The translations under genes were made by a program, and so were the position numbers. A DNA stretch of 38,965 bases, from NCBI GenBank assembly GCA_026392045.1, contig JAPLCU010000055.1:1-38965 (forward strand). The letters are read 5' to 3'. The DNA is from Armatimonadota bacterium. GTDB lineage: Bacteria; Armatimonadota; UBA5829. The notes below the pieces were generated by a model. The model was not told the origin of the DNA. It was given only the letters and a program-made list of their open reading frames with translations, and searched no databases. Below, one piece after another: positions 17,093-23,291 of the stretch (position 1 is its first letter; every line of letters begins with the position of its first letter).

Positions 17093-17213
17093 GCTTTCTT
17101 CCTCCGTTTACTGTTGAGTGATTCAATCATGTAATTAGACTCACAGAAAGCTGAAATGTGAACATAGATTTGGCGATCTACGGGAGATTGTAAGAACTCT
17201 TCAGCTGGCGCTA

Positions 17214-18284
17214 TCAATACGACTTGCGCCCAAAACATTTTTGAACAATACGGATAGGAAGCAACAAAATATTGAGAACCAACGCCCCCAGGACGAGCAG
17301 CGGGATTCCTCCTGCGAGGACCAGCAACAGCAACAGCACGAATCCGAACGTCAAACCCATCACGGAGCCTGTCAATAATACCGCAAAGACAACCGCTACA
17401 GCGGCAATTCCCAACCCTAGAACTGCCGCGATTACACGCAGCACGGGATTTCGGATTTCCTGCGTGCCAAACCGCACCTGCCAACTGCCGCCGCACTCGG
17501 GTCGACACTCGGAATGCCCTAACGGGCTATGATCTATTGCGGGTGGTGTGCCCTCGCCGGTAAAGATGATCTCGTTGACATTAGCCTTTGGGTCAATCTG
17601 CAGTGATTCGCCGTATTCGACGCGCTTGATGCGGCAGTTTGGGCCGATCTTCAACTGCCGACCTCGCACGACCTTGGCCGTCGTTGCCTCAAGATGAACA
17701 TAGTCTCCCTCAATAGTTTCTACCTCGAGTATTCCCTCCTTCGAGGGCCAGCCAAAACGGAGCATCCAGTTGCCGGCGCTATTCCCGGTCAGGACCGTGA
17801 TGCGCTCGCCACCTATCTCCCGTACTCTTGAGCGCCCATTGAGATTCATCTCTATCATATCAGCGCTAAGAAGCCCACCGACATTGAGCGCCCCTGACGA
17901 CCGGACATGTTCCCCCTCCAAGTCACCGCCGATCTCAGCGCGACCGGAGATGTGCGTAGCTCCAACCTTGACGTTTCCCTTGATGCTTACAGAGCCAGAT
18001 ACATTCAGCTTTTCACACTTCGCATTTCCGCCGACTCGCAGAGACCCAGAGCACTTGGTTTCCATTGATTCAAGGTCACAGGCAATTGCAAGAGACCCCG
18101 ATCCGTCAAGTTTAGATGCATTCACGCTACCATCGAACGTTGCAGCGCCAAAGATTCGAACAGTTTGTGCCTGGACGTCTCCAGTAACCTTGCCTGATCC
18201 GGAGACTGTTATGTCTTCGTAGACCCCACCACTCGCTTTCCCCGAACCAGAGATCGTTATACTGCCCATGTTTCCAGTTTCCAT
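17214..18284 (-). CDS. Bactofilin-like polymer-forming protein with C-terminal membrane helices
   Basis: About 356 aa. The first 160 or so residues are short repeats of V-SGSG-K-V-G-D type (ITISGSGKASGGVYEDITVS, VTGDVQ, SVSIKGNVKVGATHIS). This is the right-handed beta-helix pattern of bactofilins and of the Bacillus YhbE/YhbF polymer-forming proteins. Later comes a region around residues 190-260, a Cys-containing stretch (GHSECRPECGG), and two hydrophobic segments near the C-terminus that would anchor it in the membrane. The start at 18284 is preferred because GGAG lies 7 nt upstream; the ATG at 18290 is too close. It begins 13 nt after the stop of the YhbD-like gene, so the two form an operon. 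Confidence 0.78.
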   Translation of the reverse strand: METGNMGSITISGSGKASGGVYEDITVSGSGKVTGDVQAQTVRIFGAATFDGSVNASKLDGSGSLAIACDLESMETKCSGSLRVGGNAKCEKLNVSGSVSIKGNVKVGATHISGRAEIGGDLEGEHVRSSGALNVGGLLSADMIEMNLNGRSRVREIGGERITVLTGNSAGNWMLRFGWPSKEGILEVETIEGDYVHLEATTAKVVRGRQLKIGPNCRIKRVEYGESLQIDPKANVNEIIFTGEGTPPAIDHSPLGHSECRPECGGSWQVRFGTQEIRNPVLRVIAAVLGLGIAAVAVVFAVLLTGSVMGLTFGFVLLLLLVLAGGIPLLVLGALVLNILLLPIRIVQKCFGRKSY

Positions 18285-18297
18285 AGCCATTCTCCTT

Positions 18298-18981
18298 TCA
18301 TCTCGCCTCCGAATCGCGTAGCCGGAGGTTCAGCTCCTCTACCAATACATTCAGGTTCACCGACGCTACCACTTCAGTGCTGCCATCGAATAGACAAGCG
18401 CCGGTGTGCAGCGCGGAGATCGTAACTCCGTCATGGACGGCCAAGACCAGAAACTTCTCAGCCGTATCGTCGTGAATATCGTCGAATCGCTCCAGGAGCG
18501 TCTCAACAGCCTGGCGAATCGTGTCTTCGCCGAGCGAAGTCGCCAGCAGGCATTGAATTAGCATCAGCGCAAGCAGATGCGGGTAGCGCAGTTCCTCGCG
18601 CTCCTGCCCCGAGGTTAGAATCTCCAGAGCACGAAGCTGGAATATGCCCATAGCTCGCACCTCGGATAGCATGTAGGTGCGGCGGACAGCGTCAGGCGAC
18701 AGCATTTCGCCGATCTCGTCCAGTGACAGGCGATCCTTCAGCTCCTGGATGTGTGCGATCCGGTCCAATACCTTCTGACGAGGTAGAAAGGCCTCCTGCC
18801 CGGTGAAGGTAGAACGCCGGCGGAACCATGCTTCGGGAATCAGCCCCATGCGCTTCCATCGGTAGAACTGCCCGTAAGAAATCCCCGTCTTATGCAGTAA
18901 GTCTTTCTTGGATATCTCTTCGGCGCAGCGCTCTTGGCTCGGCGGCTCGGGGTTCATCTTGCTCTTCTCAATATCGTCCAT
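18298..18981 (-). CDS. yhbD: YhbD-like (DUF4004) MerR-type HTH regulator
   Basis: About 227 aa. The N-terminus (SKKDLLHKTGISYGQFYRWK, then RMGLIPEAWF and TGQEAFLPRQKVLDRIAHI) matches, from memory, the helix-turn-helix head of Bacillus YhbD-family proteins. A helical domain of about 140 residues follows. In Bacillus yhbD precedes the polymer-forming genes yhbE and yhbF; the same pairing is seen here with the bactofilin-like gene. The frame is open to an ATG at 19041, but that lies within the promoter. The ATG at 18981, 8 nt after GGAG, is the best start; an ATG at 19002 is possible. It may regulate its own promoter through the palindrome at 19035-19052. Confidence 0.78.
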   Translation of the reverse strand: MDDIEKSKMNPEPPSQERCAEEISKKDLLHKTGISYGQFYRWKRMGLIPEAWFRRRSTFTGQEAFLPRQKVLDRIAHIQELKDRLSLDEIGEMLSPDAVRRTYMLSEVRAMGIFQLRALEILTSGQEREELRYPHLLALMLIQCLLATSLGEDTIRQAVETLLERFDDIHDDTAEKFLVLAVHDGVTISALHTGACLFDGSTEVVASVNLNVLVEELNLRLRDSEAR

Positions 18982-19031
18982 CGCCAAATCTCCAGTTTGC
19001 ATTGGTTCAGTTGCACTTCCTTCTACAGGCA

Positions 19032-19060
19032 ATTGTAACATAACACTGTTACGTTGTCAA
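19032..19060 (-). promoter_or_regulatory. Promoter with embedded perfect palindromic operator for yhbD/bactofilin
   Basis: Minus strand TTGACA (19055-19060), 17-bp spacer, TACAAT (19032-19037). An 18-bp palindrome with arms GTAACA and TGTTAC, 6 bp apart, occupies 19035-19052, covering most of the spacer and half of the -10 box. This is where a MerR-type or dimeric repressor would bind. The regulator is inferred, not shown. Confidence 0.7.
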
Positions 19061-19256
19061 TACTTTTTTTGGACTTTTACAAGAATAATAGGGGACGGAG
19101 TGTTTGATGGCTTTGCAGACAAAAAATGCCTCAATTGCTTGAATGGTTACTTGCGAGGCGCTGCGACGGTATCGAGAAAGGGGTTTCCCGATAGAACTCA
19201 AGGGATGGGGCGGTTAATCTTATGAGGTTAGCATGCTGCTCATCCTTCGAGTGGCC

Positions 19257-19343
19257 TCAGGATGGCAGAGTGGTGAGCCTCAGATTTGCGAGTTGGAACG
19301 TCAGGATGGCAGAGTGGTGAGCCTCAGGGTGGCGAGTTGGACG
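19257..19343. repeat. 44-bp tandem duplication
   Basis: Two units start TCAGGATGGCAGAGTGGTGA (19257 and 19301) and continue GCCTCAG to a GCGAGTTGGAACG/GCGAGTTGGACG end. Confidence 0.75.
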
Positions 19344-19387
19344 CATAACCATTACGATCCGCCAGTTCACCTACCAGGGCTATACTG

Positions 19388-19518
19388 GCGGAACAGATTT
19401 CCGCAACACTGCGCCCTGGAACAGATTTCCAGGGCGATCTAGCAACACCTGCGCCCTGGAACAGATTTCCATGGCGATCTAGACACTGCGCCCTGGAACA
19501 GATTTCCATGGCGATCTA
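19388..19518. repeat. Array of CAGAT-centred palindromic repeats
   Basis: One palindrome with stem GCGGAA (19388-19404) is followed by three tandem copies of a unit of about 36-38 bp. Each unit holds GCCCTGGAA, CAGAT, TTCCA(G/T)GGC and then GATCTA (19413-19435, 19453-19475, 19490-19512). The first is a perfect 23-nt palindrome. It matches the pair at 883-937. The array lies just downstream of the minus-strand PEP-CTERM gene and could act as a transcript end. Confidence 0.85.
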
Positions 19519-19533
19519 AATTACGGAAATTGG

Positions 19534-20109
19534 CTACTTGCGGCGGAAGCTGAGGAGTTTAGCCGAGCCTGCAAGGCCAATCAGAGAACAAAGAGTCATA
19601 ATAGAAGACGGTTCCGGGACCATTGGAGTGACTGGGTCTGGCGCAGTTGCCATATATGTGATAGGGTCGAACCCAGTGTAATTCCAGGCATCCCATGTGC
19701 CGTTTACAAGGGTTCTGTCACTGGCGCCAGTAAACGAGCCTGACCAGCTTTCTCCATCAGTTGAGTTATAATAACTCCAACCCGGCCATAAACCAGTGGT
19801 GGCGCGCTTTGCCTGATTATTATAGGCGATATCAGATACGAAAATGCCATACGCAGGATCGATAGAATAGCTGAGCACCATGCCGATATTTGCAGAGTTT
19901 ATATCTACAATCATATCAGCGCCAGACTTTGTGCCTTCCCAGTTGTAACCGAACGCATAAGACTTTGATCCAAAATCCACAACAACTACAGCAGAATTGC
20001 TTCCACCGCCCACCCACTGCTCGATCTTCACGTCACCAAAATTGTAGGCATTCGCCGCGACCCCTGCAAACATCATTACCGGGATCAAAATCGCAATCAT
20101 TCTTTTCAT
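19534..20109 (-). CDS. PEP-CTERM surface protein, third gene of the cobalamin-riboswitch operon
   Basis: About 191 aa. Signal peptide MKRMIAILIPVMMFAGVAANA, then a domain with VGGGSNSAVVVVDFGSKSYA, FGYNWEG, SGADMIVDI and, near the end, GTWDAWNYTGFDP. It closes with a PEP-CTERM tail: VPEPSSIMTL, a helix and SFRRK. From memory, the (V)G-x-GSN-x-AV-x-VVDF ... W-x-x-x-(Y/F)-x-x-FDP pattern recurs in exported proteins of other phyla, sometimes near cobalamin-related genes; this needs a search. The ATG at 20109 is chosen because AAGGAG lies 6 nt upstream and a signal peptide begins there. It starts 29 nt after the preceding gene, so it is likely co-transcribed under the riboswitch. Confidence 0.8.
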   Translation of the reverse strand: MKRMIAILIPVMMFAGVAANAYNFGDVKIEQWVGGGSNSAVVVVDFGSKSYAFGYNWEGTKSGADMIVDINSANIGMVLSYSIDPAYGIFVSDIAYNNQAKRATTGLWPGWSYYNSTDGESWSGSFTGASDRTLVNGTWDAWNYTGFDPITYMATAPDPVTPMVPEPSSIMTLCSLIGLAGSAKLLSFRRK

Positions 20110-20138
20110 TTCTTTCTCCTTCTGATTATTCCGCGCCA

Positions 20139-21224
20139 TTACGGCGTCGGTTCGTTGATTATCTCCATGCAAGTCGCTTGAATTTCCCGCTCACCATTGA
20201 CAGTAGTCATCACCCCCTCCACATTAACTTTCTTATCGCGCTCCACTATCCTGCCAGTTACCTTTATAGCGAAGGGCATATTTTTAGTTTGCAAATAGCA
20301 GCAGTCACCAAAATCATCTGTACCTGCAGAGACTATCTGTTCCGTCAGAATCACTCTCGTTCCATCCGGCAAGCTCTTGGCCTGCCCGATGGAAATCGGT
20401 TCGATGGTGTGGCCGACCCTTGAAATCGCGTCCAGCTCGCCGCCATTGCCGGTGATTTTAATATACTTAATCCACTTTCGCCCTGCAGCGTTTACGGGTA
20501 AATTGAGCGAATCGAGGTTGAATGCCGTCCCGCCCCCCGAACTTTTATACATATCTATTGCATCTGCGGCATATTTGCTTATGAAGCTGGCCGTGGTCAG
20601 CGCGGGGTCAACGGGTTTGGTTAAATCCATCTCCGCACCCCAAGTGTCATTTATATAATCCCAGGCATAAGCTTGGGTCGGAGCGAAATCATCAGCATAC
20701 GGGCCAGTTGTGTATGTATACCAGGGGCCGTTGGCATCTTGACTGACGCTCACCACTGATTTCTCCCACCTGCCGCTGGCGGTTGATGATATCCTATAAG
20801 TCTCCATATTGGTGGTTGGAGTAATATAGATACCAGTGCTCCCGTTAAATGCCGCGTTGCCGAAAACTATGAAATCCATGCCATACCAATTGGATGGGTC
20901 ATCTTCGATAGGCGTTGCGAACACTGCCGTGAGCTCGCCGCCTGATTCGATGGTCGTGATTATCGGGCTTCCAGCCAAATCGGTGTTCCACGGCCCTGCC
21001 ACCAGGGAAGAGGCGAACACATTACCATTAGGCTCCTTAAACTTCAGCGTAGGTTTGCCCAACACCGCTAAAGCATCGTTATAGGGCGATTCCCCAAGGC
21101 CAACGGCATTAACGACATCCGACGCGAACATGTCTATTTCAGCGACAGCCGGGCCGACCGACGCAATAAATAAAATCGCAGTCGCTCCCGCCATGTATCT
21201 AACTCCTGCTCTATTTGAGATCAT
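20139..21224 (-). CDS. Exported surface protein with C-terminal OB-like module, second gene of the cobalamin-riboswitch operon
   Basis: About 361 aa. A signal peptide (n-region with Arg, then MAGATAILFIASVGPAVA) precedes a domain containing SPYNDALAVLGKP, ESGGELTAVFATPIEDDPSN, WYGMDFIVFGNAAFNGS and KWIKYIKITG. This general pattern (alignment of a GGS/GEL-TV-F strand, an F-G-x-D-x-x-x-FGN motif and a late W-x-K-Y-I-K-I-x-G) is one I associate with exported surface proteins of uncertain role. Residues from about 285 on resemble an OB-type accessory module (TRVILTEQIVSAG, YLQTKNMPFAIKVTGRIV, VNVEGVMTTVNGEREI), similar to the tail of the C39 peptidase. The ATG at 21224 overlaps the pseudopilin stop by 14 nt and gives the positive n-region; an ATG at 21194 has a better ribosome site. 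No enzymatic motif seen. Confidence 0.7.
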   Translation of the reverse strand: MISNRAGVRYMAGATAILFIASVGPAVAEIDMFASDVVNAVGLGESPYNDALAVLGKPTLKFKEPNGNVFASSLVAGPWNTDLAGSPIITTIESGGELTAVFATPIEDDPSNWYGMDFIVFGNAAFNGSTGIYITPTTNMETYRISSTASGRWEKSVVSVSQDANGPWYTYTTGPYADDFAPTQAYAWDYINDTWGAEMDLTKPVDPALTTASFISKYAADAIDMYKSSGGGTAFNLDSLNLPVNAAGRKWIKYIKITGNGGELDAISRVGHTIEPISIGQAKSLPDGTRVILTEQIVSAGTDDFGDCCYLQTKNMPFAIKVTGRIVERDKKVNVEGVMTTVNGEREIQATCMEIINEPTP

Positions 21225-22002
21225 AAGCCGAATCGTCCTCCGAAAGCGCTCCGCACTCGGGTGCAGATTCCGTATCACAGTTATATTTGGTCTTGACGGC
21301 TATCACATGACCGTCCGCATAAGCCACCGTGGCCAGACCCAGATGGCGAAAATGAACCGTACCATAAGCAAAAAGCTGATCATCGCTCGGGGCACGCAGA
21401 TAATTATGAGGCAATACCGGATTACTGCCATAGCCGCCGTCCGCGAAGATAGCCGTGCGCGATGACTGGGTTATTTCACTCAGCAAGCAAGGAATTTTGA
21501 GCCTTGGAGCTTTATTATACGGGTCGCCGCCGATGTAGCTGGCGTTGTAGGCATAACCTGTGTATTCTCTGCCCCACGCGCCGCCTTTGAGCATCGGGCA
21601 GGCGTTGATGGCGCCATTCTTGAGGTATGGCCCCAGAATGCCCATTTTAGTGATCGGCGGATTGGTGCGGTTATCGATATTGGCATCCCAGGAATAATCA
21701 ATGCCATCGCCTTTGCTGTAGTAAGATGGACACGCGCGCCCGATGTTGTCGTCAGCATACGCTTGCCAGGCCGCAGAGATCTGCCTGAGGTTGGAAATGC
21801 ACTTCACACGCTTGCCATTGGCTTGCGCCGTGACGAGCATAGGAAATAGGATAGACGCCAGCACGGCGATAATCGCTATTACCACCAGCAGCTCTATGAG
21901 GGAAAATCCGCTATAACAACCAAAACGGGCTCCAGGCCCATCTTGGAAGATTTTTTGGCCGGGAACCCGATACACACATGCCGTGTTATCTGTGACCGCC
22001 AT
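21211..22002 (-). CDS. Type II secretion/type IV pilus-like pseudopilin (H-x9-DG type), first gene of the cobalamin-riboswitch operon
   Basis: 263 aa. The prepilin cleavage/methylation motif GFSLIELLVVIAIIAVLASI (from Gly32, Glu37 at position +5) leads a hydrophobic helix. Next comes AQANGKRVKCISNLRQISAA, the usual start of the globular part. The C-terminus holds H-LGLATVAYA-DG, the H-x9-DG motif of the large pseudopilin family of Planctomycetes and Armatimonadota. Prepilin peptidase removes the leader and the product would sit in the inner membrane or a pseudopilus. The leader of 31-32 residues is longer than usual. GGAGG with 5-nt spacing precedes the ATG at 22002. The gene follows a cobalamin riboswitch by about 40 nt, which is unexpected for a pseudopilin. 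Confidence 0.85.
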   Translation of the reverse strand: MAVTDNTACVYRVPGQKIFQDGPGARFGCYSGFSLIELLVVIAIIAVLASILFPMLVTAQANGKRVKCISNLRQISAAWQAYADDNIGRACPSYYSKGDGIDYSWDANIDNRTNPPITKMGILGPYLKNGAINACPMLKGGAWGREYTGYAYNASYIGGDPYNKAPRLKIPCLLSEITQSSRTAIFADGGYGSNPVLPHNYLRAPSDDQLFAYGTVHFRHLGLATVAYADGHVIAVKTKYNCDTESAPECGALSEDDSAYDLK

Positions 22003-22040
22003 CTTTGCCTCCGAAGATGTATATTGCGTATCTTGCGATA

Positions 22041-22205
22041 AGGCAGGTCTTCTGGCTTCCGGATCAATCTACATCGGCTCCTTCCCACAGCGCCTTTCGG
22101 CGCCGCAGTGGATAAAGCCGGTTTCGTCCCCGGTTACAGCGGCGGGCCCGCGACGGCATTTCACCGTCTTCCCTTTTCAACCCCAAGTTGGGGTAACCTT
22201 ACTCG
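22041..22205 (-). promoter_or_regulatory. Cobalamin (B12) riboswitch
   Basis: Read on the minus strand the region has the conserved cobalamin aptamer blocks in order: GGGAAGACGGTGAAATGCCG (P3 region), CCCGCCGCTGTAACCGG, a box close to the B12-box core (ATCCACTG), a hairpin GCGCCGAAAGGCGC, GGGAAGGAGCC, and the closing GGAAGCCAGAAGACCTGCC. It lies between a good promoter (22231-22260) and the ribosome site of the pseudopilin gene (22002). No T-run terminator is visible between the aptamer and the GGAGG. Control of translation initiation is therefore more likely than termination, with cobalamin expected to repress. Confidence 0.93.
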
Positions 22206-22230
22206 CTTAACGTTTTTAAGTTGTTAACAT

Positions 22231-22260
22231 AGTATAGCAAGCAACTTTCTGGAGTGTCAA
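22231..22260 (-). promoter_or_regulatory. Sigma70-type promoter of the riboswitch operon
   Basis: Minus strand TTGACA (22255-22260), 18-bp spacer, TATACT (22231-22236). The predicted start near 22224 lies about 20 nt before the aptamer. Confidence 0.7.
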
Positions 22261-22319
22261 TATAAATTTATACATTTAGGGCAACTATATTGGTCCTATT
22301 TCTGAAATGCGGAGGTATA

Positions 22320-22373
22320 ATGAGCATGGATGTAGAAATTTGCCATATCGACACAACGTTGAACTGGAGGTAG
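22320..22373 (+). CDS. Possible 17-codon upstream ORF before the cytidylate-kinase-like gene
   Basis: GGAGG (22311-22315) is followed 4 nt later by ATG and the peptide MSMDVEICHIDTTLNWR. Its TAG (22371-22373) directly follows the GGAGG (22366-22370) that serves the next gene at 22380. A TATAAT-like string (22316-22321) overlaps its start, so the same bases may instead be a -10 box. Coding is unproven. Confidence 0.3.
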   Translation: MSMDVEICHIDTTLNWR

Positions 22374-22379
22374 GTTCTT

Positions 22380-23081
22380 GTGCCAAAGTCTATTGAAGAA
22401 CTTGTAAGCAGCCAAGTGCGCAAATCCGAGTCATCCCGCCATAAGGATTCGGAGAAAGGCAAATGTCTGCCGAATCTTGTCATCACTATTTCCCGAACAA
22501 TGGGCAGCGGCGCACGCGTTATAGCCGAAAAACTTGCCGAAGAACTCGGTTGGAGCTTTTGGGGCAAAGAACTCATCGAAGCTATAGCCAAGGACGCAGA
22601 TGTTTCGCGAAAGGTTGTCGAAGCCTTTGACGAAAGCACCATCTCCGAAATCGAGCTCATCGCAAGAGCCGCCCTTGGTGACCATGAAATGGGCGACTTT
22701 TTATACGTTCGCCATCTCGCCAAAGCAGTCATCTCCATCGAAAAGCTCGGAAATGCTATAATTCTTGGCCGAGGCGCCAACTTTATCCTGTCAAATGCGC
22801 TCCACGTGCGCATAGACGCTCCCTTTGAGACCCGCGTTCAGAATATGATCAAATTCGAAGGAATGCATTATGATGACGCGGTAGCCAAGCTTAAGCATTC
22901 AGACCACGACCGTCACCGCTTCCTGGTTTCCTTATTCGGCAAGGAAAGAGCCGAAAAAACTCACTTCGATCTGACTCTCTGGATGGATAAACTTACCAAT
23001 GATGAAGCCGTGCATATCTTAAAAGCAGCAGTTAAAGCAAGATGCGAAACCATGAAAGCTGAAAACCTCCTAAGAACCTGA
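22380..23081 (+). CDS. Cytidylate kinase-like family protein
   Basis: 233 aa with a P-loop-like start after an N-terminal extension: LVITISRTMGSGARVIAEKL, then AEELGWSFWGKELIEAIAKD. Later come AIILGRGANFIL and VRIDAPFETRV. This is the cytidylate-kinase-like (Cytidylate_kin2) family, whose substrates are mostly unknown. The P-loop is shortened relative to classic GxxGxGKS/T (GSGARV), as is common in this family. The start is GTG at 22380, with GGAGG 9 nt upstream. It is divergent from the riboswitch operon and 210 bp before the E1 gene. Confidence 0.8.
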   Translation: MPKSIEELVSSQVRKSESSRHKDSEKGKCLPNLVITISRTMGSGARVIAEKLAEELGWSFWGKELIEAIAKDADVSRKVVEAFDESTISEIELIARAALGDHEMGDFLYVRHLAKAVISIEKLGNAIILGRGANFILSNALHVRIDAPFETRVQNMIKFEGMHYDDAVAKLKHSDHDRHRFLVSLFGKERAEKTHFDLTLWMDKLTNDEAVHILKAAVKARCETMKAENLLRT

Positions 23082-23117
23082 AAAGCTCAGAAACGATAAT
23101 TACGTCGCTGCGACCAC

Positions 23118-23187
23118 GGGAGGGCGAAGGTCCCCCTGAGCCGTTCTTCTTCGCAGCTGCAAGGCTCGGCGGGAGCCTCGCCCTCCC
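23118..23187. repeat. Inverted pair of GGGAGGGCGAG-family repeats
   Basis: A forward copy (23118-23142) and an inverted copy (23163-23187) can form a long GC-rich hairpin of about 25-bp imperfect arms, closed by a 20-nt loop. It sits between the cytidylate-kinase-like gene and the E1 promoter and may end transcription of the former. Confidence 0.75.
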
Positions 23188-23195
23188 CTATTTTC

Positions 23196-23224
23196 TTGAC
23201 AGCTATCTATTCCGGTGTTAGTAT
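23196..23224 (+). promoter_or_regulatory. Sigma70-type promoter of the E1/sugar operon
   Basis: TTGACA (23196-23201), 17-bp spacer, TAGTAT (23219-23224). The transcription start would be near 23231, some 60 nt before the ATG at 23292. This excludes a coding start at the TTG of 23196. Confidence 0.55.
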
Positions 23225-23291
23225 AGGTGCAGCTAGATCGTCAAAACGAACAATAACGCACATGCAGCATCCAATGCAAGGAGCAGCCAAA

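Larger units (their letters stand above)
18982..19533. other. Spacer between the yhbD promoter and the PEP-CTERM gene
   Basis: Besides the yhbD promoter this 550-bp stretch holds a 44-bp tandem duplication (19257-19343) and a run of four CAGAT-centred palindromes (19388-19518). Short open frames here consist of repeat sequence and are not called. Confidence 0.5.

Noticed and set aside
19233-19442. 69-codon plus-strand frame
   Set aside because: Built from the 44-bp tandem duplication and the palindrome array; no ribosome site.
19388-19518. Regularly spaced repeats that could be a CRISPR array
   Set aside because: The copies are tandem with no unique spacers, each is an internal palindrome and no cas gene is nearby.
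23196-23291. Extended N-terminus of the E1 protein starting at TTG 23196
   Set aside because: That TTG is the -35 box of the best promoter, and the residues encoded do not resemble the E1 family.
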